From NCBI RefSeq assembly GCF_030846195.1, contig NZ_JAVCWH010000004.1, forward strand, positions 248,001-312,000: a stretch of DNA of 64,000 bases, in the 5' to 3' direction. This stretch comes from Paracoccus yibinensis. GTDB taxonomy: Bacteria > Pseudomonadota > Alphaproteobacteria > Rhodobacterales > Rhodobacteraceae. Within the stretch, counting starts at the first letter, position 1; every line of letters starts with the position of its first letter. Under the pieces are notes generated by a model. It had not been told where the DNA came from, ran no database searches, and worked only from the letters and a program-made list of their open reading frames with translations. A program made the position numbers and the translations under genes. Positions 1 through 8,032 of the stretch are shown here, one piece after another.

Positions 1-639
1 TTCCTGCGCGCGCTGCGGGCGATCTGCGACCGCCATGGCATCGTGCTGATCGGGGACGAGGTGCAGGCCGGCATGGCGCGCACCGGGCGCATGTTCGGCT
101 TCGACCATGCGGGCGTGGCGCCCGACCTGGTGACGATGGCCAAAGGCCTGGCGGGCGGCTTTCCCCTGTCGGCCGTGACGGGCCGGGCCGCCATCGTGGA
201 CGCCCCCGACCCGGGCGGCATCGGCGGCACCTATGCGGGCAATCCGCTGGCGGTGGCTGCGGCCCATGCCGTTCTGGACGTGATCGCCGAGGAACGCCTG
301 TGCGACCGCGCGGCGGAAATCGGCGAAGCGATCCGGTCCCGCCTGACGCAGATTGCCGCCCGGCAGGGGATGGAGTGCATCGGCGAGGTGCGCGGCCTGG
401 GCGCGATGAACGCCTTCGAGCTTGTGACCGACCGCGCCACCAACGCCCCCGACGCCGCCCTGGCCAGCGCCATCGTGGCCGAGGCCGAGGCACGCGGCCT
501 GATCCTTCTGTCCTGCGGCACCCGCTACAACGTGATCCGCCTGCTGCCGCCCTTGACCATCCCGATGGCGCAACTGGACGAGGCGCTGGACATCATCGAA
601 GCCTCGGTCGAGGCGGCGACGATGCGGCAGGCCGCCTGA
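1..639 (+). CDS. gabT: Class III aminotransferase, GABA transaminase-like (5' truncated)
   Basis: C-terminal part of a PLP-dependent class III aminotransferase; the reading frame is open from base 1, so the start lies outside the window. Visible family signatures are IGDEVQAG (the Asp that pairs with the PLP pyridine nitrogen) and TMAKGLAGGFP, which carries the Schiff-base Lys. The C-terminal small domain, with RLLPPLTIP near the end, is intact. The best assignment is 4-aminobutyrate:2-oxoglutarate transaminase, giving succinate semialdehyde, because a semialdehyde dehydrogenase gene follows 63 bp downstream on the same strand. Other omega-aminotransferases of this class cannot be excluded from the visible portion. 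Confidence 0.85.
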   Translation, partial: FLRALRAICDRHGIVLIGDEVQAGMARTGRMFGFDHAGVAPDLVTMAKGLAGGFPLSAVTGRAAIVDAPDPGGIGGTYAGNPLAVAAAHAVLDVIAEERLCDRAAEIGEAIRSRLTQIAARQGMECIGEVRGLGAMNAFELVTDRATNAPDAALASAIVAEAEARGLILLSCGTRYNVIRLLPPLTIPMAQLDEALDIIEASVEAATMRQAA

Positions 640-702
640 TCCCCCGGAGGGCGCGCCTGCGGGCCTGCCGTCTTCCCATTCCCTCTGTCAAAGGCCAGGC
701 CC

Positions 703-2142
703 GTGTCCGACATCCGTCCCCACCTGATCAACGGCCGCTGGGTTCACGGCGGCGAGGCGGTCGAAAACCGCAACCCCTCGGACCTGTCCGACCTGATCGG
801 GCTTTACGCCGCGGGCACCGCCGATGACGTGGCGCAGGCCGCGTCGGCGGCGTCAGCGGCGCAACCCGCCTGGTTCGCCGCAGGCCCGCAGGCGCGCGCC
901 GACCTGCTGGACCGCGTTGCCGCCGGGATCGAGGCGCGCGCGACCGAGATTGCCACCATGCTGGCGCGCGAGGAAGGCAAGATCCTGCCCGAGGCCCGGG
1001 CCGAGCTGCGCCGGTCGGCCCAGATCTTCCGCTTCTTCGCCGGAGAGGCGCTGCGCGTCACTGGCGAGGCGCTGGCATCGGTTCGCCCCGGCGTGGACAT
1101 CGAGGTCACGCGAGAGCCGGTGGGCGTCGTGGGCCTGATAACCCCCTGGAACTTTCCCGCCGCCATCCCCGCCTGGAAGGTCGCGCCCGCACTGGCCTTC
1201 GGCAACGCGGTCGTGCTGAAGCCCGCCGAGCTGGTGCCCGGCACCGCGCACCTGCTGGCGCAGGTCATCCAGGATGCGGGCTGCCCTGCGGGGGTGTTCA
1301 ACCTGGTCATGGGGTCGGGGCGCGTCGTCGGCCAGGCCATCGTCGAGGCGCCCGAGATCGCCGCCCTGTCCTTTACCGGATCGGTCCCCACCGGCCGCGC
1401 CATCGCCGCCACCGCCATCCAGCGCATGAAGAAGCTGCAACTGGAAATGGGCGGCAGGAACCCCATGCTGGTGATGGATGACGCCGACCTGGACCAGGCG
1501 GTCGAGGCCTGCCTGAACGGTGCCTTTTATTCCACGGGACAGCGTTGCACCGCGTCCTCGCGGCTGATCGTGCAGGCGGGCATCCATGACGCCTTCGTTG
1601 ACCGGCTGTTGCGCGCGATGCTGGCCTTGCGGGTCGGCCCCGCCCTGGATCCTGCCAGCCAGGTCGGGCCGGTGGTGTCGGGCGCGCAGCTGGAGGGCAA
1701 CCTGGGCTATGTCGCCCTGGCCCGCGCCGAGGGCTGCGAGGTGATCGGCGGCGAACGCCTGGACGGCCCGGCCGAGGGCTTTTACCAGCGCCCCGCCCTG
1801 TTCCTGGGCGCCCATAACGGGATGCGCTGCGCGCGCGAGGAAATCTTCGGCCCCTGCGCGGCGGTCATCCGCGTCGATGATTTCGACCAGGCGGTCACGG
1901 TGGCCAATGACAGCGACTTCGGCCTGTCGGCGGGCATCTGCACCACGTCGCTGCGCCAGGCGCGCGAATTTCGCAGGCGGGCGCGGGCGGGCATGATAAT
2001 GACGAACCTGCCCACCGCGGGCGTCGATTACCACGTCCCCTTCGGAGGCACCAAGGGCAGCTCCTATGGACCGCGCGAACAGGGCCGCCACGCGGTCGAG
2101 TTCTATACGACCGTCAAGACCTCCTACTGCCTGGCAGGTTAG
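703..2142 (+). CDS. gabD: NAD(P)-dependent succinate-semialdehyde / aldehyde dehydrogenase
   Basis: Full-length aldehyde dehydrogenase superfamily protein (479 aa) oxidising an aldehyde to the acid in the cytoplasm. Catalytic residues are visible: Asn150 in TPWN, Glu248 in LEMGG and nucleophile Cys282 in TGQRCTASSR. The start is GTG at 703, which gives the family-typical N-terminus ending LINGRWV. It lies just downstream of a GabT-like aminotransferase, so succinate semialdehyde is the likely substrate and the pair would finish the GABA shunt. The sequence also resembles 2,5-dioxovalerate (ketoglutarate semialdehyde) dehydrogenases, so the substrate is inferred from context. Confidence 0.8.
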   Translation: MSDIRPHLINGRWVHGGEAVENRNPSDLSDLIGLYAAGTADDVAQAASAASAAQPAWFAAGPQARADLLDRVAAGIEARATEIATMLAREEGKILPEARAELRRSAQIFRFFAGEALRVTGEALASVRPGVDIEVTREPVGVVGLITPWNFPAAIPAWKVAPALAFGNAVVLKPAELVPGTAHLLAQVIQDAGCPAGVFNLVMGSGRVVGQAIVEAPEIAALSFTGSVPTGRAIAATAIQRMKKLQLEMGGRNPMLVMDDADLDQAVEACLNGAFYSTGQRCTASSRLIVQAGIHDAFVDRLLRAMLALRVGPALDPASQVGPVVSGAQLEGNLGYVALARAEGCEVIGGERLDGPAEGFYQRPALFLGAHNGMRCAREEIFGPCAAVIRVDDFDQAVTVANDSDFGLSAGICTTSLRQAREFRRRARAGMIMTNLPTAGVDYHVPFGGTKGSSYGPREQGRHAVEFYTTVKTSYCLAG

Positions 2143-2160
2143 ACAATGGACTGATCCCAC

Positions 2161-2520
2161 ATCCTGACCATCAATCCGGGCACCACGACCATGCGGCTTG
2201 GCCTGTTCCGGGCCGAAGGCGCCCAGGTTACGGCCATAGCCGAGGATACGATCGAACATGACGAGTCGGTGATGGCCCGCTTCGGCACCATCGCCGAACA
2301 GCTTCCCTTCGGGGCGCGGCGGGATGCTGGCACCGGTTCCGGCGAGGGTGAGAGAGATCTCGCCCTTTTCGCGCGAACGGGCGGGCGGGCTGTCGCCGAT
2401 GTCGCTGATCGACCTGTGCTATTCCGGCGCCTATGACAAGGACAGGCTGAAGCGGCGGCTTTACGGGCAGGGCGGCGTCTTCGCCTATCTGGGCACCAAG
2501 GAGATGCGCCGGGTGGAGTT
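2161..2520 (+). pseudogene. Butyrate kinase relic (frameshifted, internally deleted)
   Basis: Two pieces of a butyrate kinase (ASKHA fold) can be read in different frames. Frame 1 from 2161 gives ILTINPGTTTMRLGLF, the N-terminal phosphate-1 loop of acetate/butyrate kinases, and runs to about 2310. Frame 2 then gives SPFSRERAGGLSPMSLIDLC followed by YGQGGVFAYLGT, which is the family's ERAGxLPxxxLIDLC and GKGGLxAYLGT region. A normal butyrate kinase has about 360 residues; here roughly 120 codons remain and the central portion is missing. The gene cannot make an active enzyme. It follows the semialdehyde dehydrogenase by about 20 bp, so an intact copy may once have belonged to that operon. Confidence 0.75.
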
Positions 2521-2808
2521 GCGAGCGCTGGAGCAGGACGGCATCCTTCGGCCCCCCACGCGCCTTCCCGGGGCGCGGCTCCGTTGGCTCGAGGCGGATG
2601 GAAAGGCACTGGCCGACGAATTGAACGCCTGGCAGTTACCGAGCCCGGCGAGGTGAGGTGAGAGACCATCCAGAAGGCTCAGGCCAATAGCGGGATTTCT
2701 GTCGGGCGCATCATCGCCGCAATCCGGTCGGGGAAGATTCGTGCCCATGCGCACCCGGCAACCGGCCCTATCACGGTTTCATGGTCTGTCGTGGTGAGTT
2801 CGGCGTAA
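2521..2808 (+). pseudogene. Unidentified helix-turn-helix-like gene fragment, frame broken
   Basis: Directly fused in frame to the butyrate kinase remnant is a segment beginning VELRALEQDGILRPPTRLPG and ending in a TGA at 2654-2656. After a frame change, a second segment (ETIQKAQANSGISVGRIIAA and onward) runs from 2662 to TAA at 2806-2808. The pattern of a short helix, a GIL-P-RLPG turn, a RWLEADGKAL helix and a second AQANSGISVGRIIAAI helix resembles the tandem DNA-binding C-terminus of TniQ-like transposition proteins. That resemblance is my reading and has not been tested. Either way the piece is a truncated remnant without its own start. Confidence 0.4.
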
Positions 2809-3047
2809 TCGAATAGGCAAGACGGACCCTGGCAGCAGGGTAAAAAGCCGCGGCACCAAATCCGGCCAGGTTGCTGCCGGAACCCGCGCTTGCGCAGGAC
2901 GCGGGAGTCTCCGCAGCGAGAATTCCTTTTGCAGCAGCTATTTAGGCGATCACAGGCGGCTTGCCCCTGCAAAACCCTTGCCAGGGGGCGTGCACGCGAA
3001 GGCTGAAACGTGCACGCTTATGCCTCATTCGCACACCGTGAATTCAC
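2809..3047. other. Non-coding stretch between relics and tRNA-Arg
   Basis: No convincing gene is seen on either strand. Two GTGCAC palindromes lie 21 bp apart (2988-2997 and 3009-3016), just 3' of the tRNA on its own strand. Composition is less GC-rich than the neighbourhood. Together with the relics upstream it looks like a decayed insertion zone. Confidence 0.5.
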
Positions 3048-3124
3048 TGGTGACCCCGACAGGACTTGAACCTGTAACCTGCCCCTTAGGAGGGGGCTGC
3101 TCTATCCAGTTGAGCCACGGGGCC
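3048..3124 (-). tRNA. tRNA-Arg (anticodon CCT)
   Basis: Read on the minus strand the sequence folds as a cloverleaf. The 7-bp acceptor stem is GGCCCCG with CGGGGTC (one G-T pair). The D arm is GCTC/GAGC. The anticodon stem GCCCC/GGGGC encloses loop CTCCTAA with anticodon CCT. The T arm is ACAGG-TTCAAGT-CCTGT. Discriminator A is followed by an encoded CCA (3048-3050). It decodes the rare arginine codon AGG. tRNA-Arg genes are common integration sites, and the adjacent 0.9 kb of relic DNA lies at its 3' end. Confidence 0.95.
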
Positions 3125-3222
3125 GCCTTTGCCCTTTTGACCCCTGGCAGGGCGTTTGGCAAGGTTGTAGCGGCGTCAGACGAACGCTAACATCGGGGAA
3201 AGACCTGACCGACCGGTGCCCG

Positions 3223-4242
3223 ATGAACGTCCCCAGACCCCGCCGCCCGCTGACCCTACGGGATGTGTCCGAAGCATCGGGCGTGTCCGAAATGACCGTC
3301 AGCCGGGTTCTGCGCAACCGGGGCGACGTGTCGGCCGCCACGCGGGAAAAGGTTCTGACGGCGGCCAAGACGCTGGGCTATGTCCCCAACAAGATCGCTG
3401 GCGGACTGGCCAGCCAGCGGGTGAACCTGGTTGCCGTGGTCATTCCGTCGCTGTCGAACCTGGTCTTTCCCGACGTGCTGGGCGGGGTATCCGCCGAACT
3501 GGACGATACCGGCCTGCAACCCGTGATCGGCGTTACCAACTATTCCCCCGCGCGGGAAGAAATGGTGCTCTACGACATGCTGTCCTGGCGCCCGTCCGGC
3601 GTGATCCTGGCAGGGCTGGAACACAGCAAGGCGTCCCGCGCCATGCTCGCCAATTCCGGCATCCCGGTGGTCGAGATCATGGATATTGACGGCGAGGGGA
3701 TCGACACGGTCGTGGGTATCTCGCACCGCCGCGCGGGGCGGGAAATGGCCGCGCGGATCCTTGCCGCGGGCTATCGCCGGATCGGCTTTGTCGGCACCCA
3801 CATGCCCGAGGATCACCGCGCCCGAAAACGCCTTGCGGGGTTCGAGGAGGGTCTGGCCGAGGCGGGCGTCGCGCTGGAGGCGCGCGAATATTACCAGGGC
3901 GGATCGTCGCTGCTGAAGGGGCGCGAGCTGACCGAGCGGATCCTGACCCGCGCGCCGGATCTGGATTTCCTTTACTTCTCGAACGACATGATCGGGGCAG
4001 GGGGGCTGCTGCATTGCCTGGACAGGGGATACGACATTCCGGGCCGCATCGGGCTTGCGGGCTTCAACGGCGTCGATCTGCTGGACGGGTTGCCGGTGCG
4101 GCTGGCTACGACCGACGCGCGGCGCGTCGATATCGGGCGGCGGGCGGCGCGGCTGGTCGCGGGCAAGGACGCCATTCCCGAAGACCGGATCGTCGCGCTG
4201 ACCCCCACCTTCCTGCCGGGCGACACGATCCGGCATGGCTGA
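3223..4242 (+). CDS. LacI-family transcriptional regulator (GntR-type sugar repressor)
   Basis: A 339-aa LacI/GalR repressor. Residues about 10-35 form the LacI helix-turn-helix (LTLRDVSEASGVSEMTVSR) with the hinge following; residues about 65-335 form a periplasmic-binding-protein-like effector domain. It is closest in character to gluconate-operon repressors, but the effector is not deducible. No sugar catabolic genes flank it: tRNA-Arg lies upstream and an S49 peptidase gene 38 bp downstream, so its targets are probably elsewhere. The ATG at 3223 places the HTH at the usual distance from the N-terminus; the ribosome binding site is weak. Confidence 0.85.
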   Translation: MNVPRPRRPLTLRDVSEASGVSEMTVSRVLRNRGDVSAATREKVLTAAKTLGYVPNKIAGGLASQRVNLVAVVIPSLSNLVFPDVLGGVSAELDDTGLQPVIGVTNYSPAREEMVLYDMLSWRPSGVILAGLEHSKASRAMLANSGIPVVEIMDIDGEGIDTVVGISHRRAGREMAARILAAGYRRIGFVGTHMPEDHRARKRLAGFEEGLAEAGVALEAREYYQGGSSLLKGRELTERILTRAPDLDFLYFSNDMIGAGGLLHCLDRGYDIPGRIGLAGFNGVDLLDGLPVRLATTDARRVDIGRRAARLVAGKDAIPEDRIVALTPTFLPGDTIRHG

Positions 4243-4280
4243 CGCTTGCGGCAGAGGCTTGGGGTGATTAACTCTGCCTC

Positions 4281-5090
4281 ATGCGTATTCCCTATCTCGA
4301 CCGTCTGACGAACAAGGGTCCCCGCGTGTCGGTGATCCGCCTGCATGGCGCCATCGGCATGGCCGGGCGCGGCGGCGCCTTGTCCGACGCGGTGCTTGCC
4401 CCCGTGATCGAACGTGCCTTCCGCAAGGGCAGGCCCGTGGCCGTGGCGCTTTCGGTCAACTCGCCCGGCGGGTCGCCGGTGCAATCGTCGCTGATCGCTG
4501 CCCGGATCCGGCGGCTGGCCGAGGAAACGAAAACCCCCGTCCATGCCTTTGTCGAGGATGTCGCGGCATCCGGCGGATACTGGCTGGCCTGCGCGGGGGA
4601 CCGGATCTGGGCCGACGAAAGCTCGATCCTGGGGTCGATCGGGGTGATCTCGGCGGGCTTCGGCTTCCAGGACCTGATCGCCCGCTGGGGGATCGAACGG
4701 CGGGTGCATACGGCGGGCCGGTCGAAATCGACGCTGGACCCGTTCCGCCCCGAGCGTGCCGAGGATGTGGAACGCCTGCACAACGTGCTGGAACCAATCC
4801 ACCAGGCCTTCAAGGATCACGTCACCGCCCGGCGCGGCGACCGGCTGGCCGCGGACCGCGATCTGTTCACTGGCGAATTCTGGGCCGGGCGGCAATCGGT
4901 TGCTCTGGGCCTGGCCGACGGCATCGGCCATCTGGTGCCGCAGATGAAGGCGCTTTACGGCGACAAGACGCGCTTTGTCGTCCATGCCCCGCGCCAGTCG
5001 CTGTTCCGCAGGCTGGGCTTGTCTGCGGGCACGGTGCTGGATGCCGCCCAGGAACGCGCGGCCTTTGCCCGCTTTGGTGCCGGAGGATGA
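4281..5090 (+). CDS. S49 family serine peptidase (SppA/SohB-like)
   Basis: A 269-aa ClpP-fold peptidase. The S49 motifs are present: VNSPGGS near residue 60, nucleophile Ser97 in VAASGGYW, and general base Lys149 in GRSKSTLDPF, as in the Ser/Lys dyad of SppA. It has no N-terminal transmembrane segment, unlike SohB and long SppA. A small membrane protein gene overlaps its stop codon (ATGA) and could tether or assist it. The likely role is degradation of membrane or signal-peptide fragments. Confidence 0.88.
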   Translation: MRIPYLDRLTNKGPRVSVIRLHGAIGMAGRGGALSDAVLAPVIERAFRKGRPVAVALSVNSPGGSPVQSSLIAARIRRLAEETKTPVHAFVEDVAASGGYWLACAGDRIWADESSILGSIGVISAGFGFQDLIARWGIERRVHTAGRSKSTLDPFRPERAEDVERLHNVLEPIHQAFKDHVTARRGDRLAADRDLFTGEFWAGRQSVALGLADGIGHLVPQMKALYGDKTRFVVHAPRQSLFRRLGLSAGTVLDAAQERAAFARFGAGG

Positions 5091-5215
5091 GCGTCCGTAT
5101 CGTCATCCTGTTCCTGATGGTGATGGTTGCCTTGGCGCTGATACGCGGTCCGGCCTTTCGCCGCGGCATCCGCCGCCTTCTGGGTATTCCCCCGTCCCGT
5201 CGCAACCGCAGGTGA
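5087..5215 (+). CDS. 42-aa single-span membrane protein
   Basis: A short gene translated MSVRIVILFLMVMVALALIR and then a basic tail rich in Arg, ending RRNRR. One hydrophobic helix (residues 3-19) is followed by about 20 positively charged residues, which predicts an N-out/C-in orientation. Its ATG overlaps the TGA of the S49 peptidase gene and a strong Shine-Dalgarno (CGGAGG) sits just upstream, so translational coupling is likely. Function unknown; a partner or membrane anchor for the peptidase is a guess from position. Confidence 0.65.
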   Translation: MSVRIVILFLMVMVALALIRGPAFRRGIRRLLGIPPSRRNRR

Positions 5216-5497
5216 CTGACGTTGTCCCCGTTCAGGTAAGATTCGTTAAACAAGGGCCTGAAACTGCGCAAGTTTCGGCGCCCCACGCTGGCCGCAATAA
5301 ATTTCCAAAAGATAACAAAGACTTGCTTTTCTGCTTAAAAATTAGACAAAGTCATCATTCTGTAACGATTGCTGGTGGGGAATGCTCTGCCTCACAGGAC
5401 TCTCACAGAATTATCCACAGCGGCGGTGGACAGCTTTGACCTTGTAATTCCTGCCCCGAACTTGCAGCCCGCGACGGGAATCACCTATCTGACGGAT
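5216..5497. promoter_or_regulatory. AT-rich region upstream of uvrC with SOS-box-like site and DnaA box
   Basis: A 282-bp gap whose middle (about 5290-5365) is far more AT-rich than anything nearby. It holds GTTC-N7-ATTC at 5230-5244, one base off the alphaproteobacterial SOS box GTTC-N7-GTTC. It also holds an inverted repeat GAAACT/AGTTTC (5260-5276) and a perfect DnaA-box consensus TTATCCACA at 5411-5419. It probably carries the uvrC promoter; none of the sites is proven. An upstream start extending uvrC into this region (ATG 5369) is possible but adds unrelated sequence. Confidence 0.45.
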
Positions 5498-7360
5498 ATG
5501 ACCCAGGACACGACACCCAAGACCGGCCATGCGCTGATCCAGGACTATCTGCGCCAGCTTGACCGCAGCCCCGGCGTCTATCGGATGCTGGATGCGCAGG
5601 GGGCGGTTCTCTATGTCGGCAAGGCGCGCGACCTGCGCGCGCGGGTGTCGAACTATGCCCGGCCTTCGGGCCATTCGGCGCGGATCGCGCGGATGATCCG
5701 CGAAACCGCCTCCATGATGTTCCTGACCACGCGCACGGAAACCGAGGCGCTGCTCTTGGAACAGAACCTGATCAAGCAGCTGAAGCCGCGCTACAACGTG
5801 CTGCTGCGCGACGACAAATCCTTCCCGAACATCCTGGTCGCCAAGTCCCACGCCTATCCCCAGATCAAGAAGCACCGCGGGGCCAAGTCGGAAAAGGGTG
5901 ACTATTACGGCCCCTTTGCCAGCGCGGGGGCGGTGAACCGCACCCTGACGCAGTTGCAGCGGGTGTTCCTGCTGCGCAACTGCACGGACGCCACCTTCGA
6001 ATCGCGCACGCGGCCCTGCCTGCTGTTCCAGATCAAGCGGTGCAGCGCGCCCTGCGTCGGGCGCGTCTCGCCCGAGGATTACAACGCCCTTGTGGCCGAT
6101 GCCGAACGCTTTCTGCAGGGCAAGACCACCGTGATCCAGGCGAACCTGGCCCGCGACATGGCGCAGGCAGCGGAAAACATGGAATACGAACGCGCCGCCG
6201 CGCTGCGCGACCGGATCAAGGCGCTGACCGCCGTGCAGTCGGTCCAGGCCATCAACCCCAAGCGCGTGGCCGAGGCCGATATCGTCGCCCTCCACATGGA
6301 AAGCGGGCAGGCCTGCGTGCAGGTCTTCTTCATCCGCGGCAATCAAAGCTGGGGCAACCGCGACTTCTATCCGCGCCTCGGCGGCGTCGAGTCGCCGGCC
6401 GAGGTGATGCAGGCCTTTCTGCTGCAATTCTATGACGACAAGCCGCCGCCCCGGATGGTCCTGCTGTCGCACGCACCCGATGAGCCTGATCTGACGCAGC
6501 AGGTCCTGTCCGAACGCGCCGCCCGCCGCATCGTCATCGGCGTGCCGCAACGGGGCGAAAAGTTCGACCTGGTGGAAAACGCCCTGCGCAATGCCCGCGA
6601 AAGCCTGGCCCGCCGCATGTCCGAAAGCGCCACGCAACTGCGCCTGCTGGAAGGCGTGGGCGAGGCCTTCGACCTGCCCGCCGCCCCGCGCCGGATCGAG
6701 GTCTATGACAACAGCCACATCATGGGCACCAATGCCGTGGGTGGCATGATCGTCGCGGGCCCCGAAGGCTTCATCAAGAGCCAGTATCGCAAGTTCAACA
6801 TCAAGGGGACCGAGATCACGCCGGGCGACGACTTCGGCATGATGAAGGAGGTGCTGTCGCGCCGCTTCACCCGCCTGCTGAAGGAAGACCCCGACCGCAA
6901 CACGGAAGCTTGGCCCGACCTGCTGTTGATCGACGGCGGCGCGGGGCAGGTCTCGGCCGTCGATGGCATCCTGGCGGAACTGGGGGTCGAGGACATTCCC
7001 ATCGTGGGCGTCGCCAAGGGCATCGACCGCGACCAGGGGAAAGAGGAGTTCCACCGCCCCGGCCGCGCCCCCTTCGCGCTGCGCATGAACGACCCGGTCC
7101 TGTATTTCATCCAGCGCCTGCGCGACGAGGCGCATCGCTGGGCCATCGGCACCCACCGCGCCAAGCGCGCCAAGTCGGTGATGGCGAACCCCCTGGACGA
7201 AATCGCGGGCATCGGCGCGGCCCGCAAGCGTGCCCTGCTGGCCCATTTCGGCAGCGCCAAGGCCGTCAGCCGCGCGGGCCTGGCCGATTTGCAGGCGGTC
7301 GAGGGGATCTCGGCGGCCATGGCGCAGAAGGTTCACGACCATTTCAACGCCCGCGGCTGA
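5498..7360 (+). CDS. uvrC: UvrABC excinuclease subunit C
   Basis: A 620-aa nucleotide excision repair endonuclease subunit that makes both incisions around bulky DNA lesions. The N-terminal GIY-YIG nuclease domain is seen at SPGVYRML...VLYVGKA. A Cys-containing region follows ([13 protein letters not shown]), then a UvrB-binding UVR motif ([14 protein letters not shown]), the RNase H-like second nuclease domain (IEVYDNSHI...LLIDGGAGQ), and C-terminal helix-hairpin-helix repeats ending [15 protein letters not shown]. The chosen start MTQDTTPK fits the family; a longer frame exists upstream but is not conserved-looking. Confidence 0.95.
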   Translation: MTQDTTPKTGHALIQDYLRQLDRSPGVYRMLDAQGAVLYVGKARDLRARVSNYARPSGHSARIARMIRETASMMFLTTRTETEALLLEQNLIKQLKPRYNVLLRDDKSFPNILVAKSHAYPQIKKHRGAKSEKGDYYGPFASAGAVNRTLTQLQRVFLLRNCTDATFESRTRPCLLFQIKRCSAPCVGRVSPEDYNALVADAERFLQGKTTVIQANLARDMAQAAENMEYERAAALRDRIKALTAVQSVQAINPKRVAEADIVALHMESGQACVQVFFIRGNQSWGNRDFYPRLGGVESPAEVMQAFLLQFYDDKPPPRMVLLSHAPDEPDLTQQVLSERAARRIVIGVPQRGEKFDLVENALRNARESLARRMSESATQLRLLEGVGEAFDLPAAPRRIEVYDNSHIMGTNAVGGMIVAGPEGFIKSQYRKFNIKGTEITPGDDFGMMKEVLSRRFTRLLKEDPDRNTEAWPDLLLIDGGAGQVSAVDGILAELGVEDIPIVGVAKGIDRDQGKEEFHRPGRAPFALRMNDPVLYFIQRLRDEAHRWAIGTHRAKRAKSVMANPLDEIAGIGAARKRALLAHFGSAKAVSRAGLADLQAVEGISAAMAQKVHDHFNARG

Positions 7361-7429
7361 GACGGGGAATGACGTTCCAAACTTGACCGGCCCAAGGGAA
7401 CGGAGATCCCACCCAAAAACCTGCGCCAT

Positions 7430-7444
7430 TGCGGAAATTCCGCA
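7430..7444. promoter_or_regulatory. 15-bp palindrome between uvrC and DUF6152-like gene
   Basis: TGCGGAA-A-TTCCGCA is a perfect 7-bp inverted repeat around one base, about 140 bp upstream of the following ATG. Size and symmetry suit an operator for a dimeric regulator; no regulator is identified. Confidence 0.35.
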
Positions 7445-7584
7445 GAAGCAGGCACTTGCACAGCCTTGCAGGATTGCCCCGCCACCCCGCGCCGCGTCCG
7501 ATCGCCGCGCGGTATCATGGCACCACTGTCTGAGGGCTGGATCGCGCTATGGTTGCCGCTTCTCAACAAGGGAAAGAGGCTATC

Positions 7585-7953
7585 ATGACCCGTTTGCCCG
7601 AACCCGGCATCGTTGCCCCGCGGTTCCTGCCTGCCGGCCTGCCAAAATCCGCTCGGGGGGATGAATTCAAGCCGCATCTGATGGAACTGACCGGGACCGT
7701 CACCGACAACTACAGCACCGGCAGCGATCCGGTGCTGTGCGTCAGCGATGCGGATGGACGCAACTGGACGGTGGAACTGGCAAGCCGCGTCCGCAACGCC
7801 GAAGTCGGCCTGTCCAGGGCGGTTGCCATGCCCGGCGATCCCATCCGGGTGATCGGCCACCGCACCCGCCGCTTTGGCGAACAGCGCATCAAGGCGGTCC
7901 ACCTGACCATCGCCGGACGCGGCTTTGCCCTGGTCGAGGGCGCCCTGGGCTGA
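7585..7953 (+). CDS. DUF6152-like protein without an obvious signal peptide
   Basis: A 122-aa protein of unknown function. Residues about 30-115 follow the pattern of DUF6152: an ELTGTVTDNY strand, then WTVELASRVRNAEVGLSRA, GDPIRVIGH, and a final IKAVHLTIAGR strand. That pattern suggests a small OB-like beta barrel. Members of this family are normally exported, but here neither the chosen start (good RBS GGGAAAGAGG upstream) nor the longer frame from 7549 gives a signal peptide. It is monocistronic as far as spacing shows. Family assignment is from motif memory, not a search. Confidence 0.6.
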   Translation: MTRLPEPGIVAPRFLPAGLPKSARGDEFKPHLMELTGTVTDNYSTGSDPVLCVSDADGRNWTVELASRVRNAEVGLSRAVAMPGDPIRVIGHRTRRFGEQRIKAVHLTIAGRGFALVEGALG

Positions 7954-8032
7954 TCCGCGGCGCAATCCGGGCGCGGCGCATTTCGCCGCGCCGCCTCTTT
8001 CCAAGTCCGGCGGCACGGTCTAGCTTGCCCCT

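Noticed and set aside
853-2259. 468-codon minus-strand frame opposite the semialdehyde dehydrogenase gene
   Set aside because: High-GC antisense shadow: no family motifs, lies opposite a fully convincing ALDH.
2679-2972. 97-codon minus-strand frame in the relic region
   Set aside because: Cys/Arg-rich low-quality sequence, no RBS or family; the plus-strand fragments explain the region better.
2960-2997. Hairpin 3' of tRNA-Arg as its terminator
   Set aside because: The stem (CCCCTG/CAGGGG) has a bulge and is not followed by a T run on the tRNA strand.
5411-5419. Chromosomal replication origin suggested by the DnaA box and AT-rich DNA
   Set aside because: Only one consensus box was found, and none of the usual origin neighbours (dnaA, hemE, parAB, gidA) is present.
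5411-7429. 672-codon minus-strand frame opposite uvrC
   Set aside because: Antisense shadow with His/Gln/Gly-rich composition typical of reversed GC-rich codons; uvrC has complete domain motifs.
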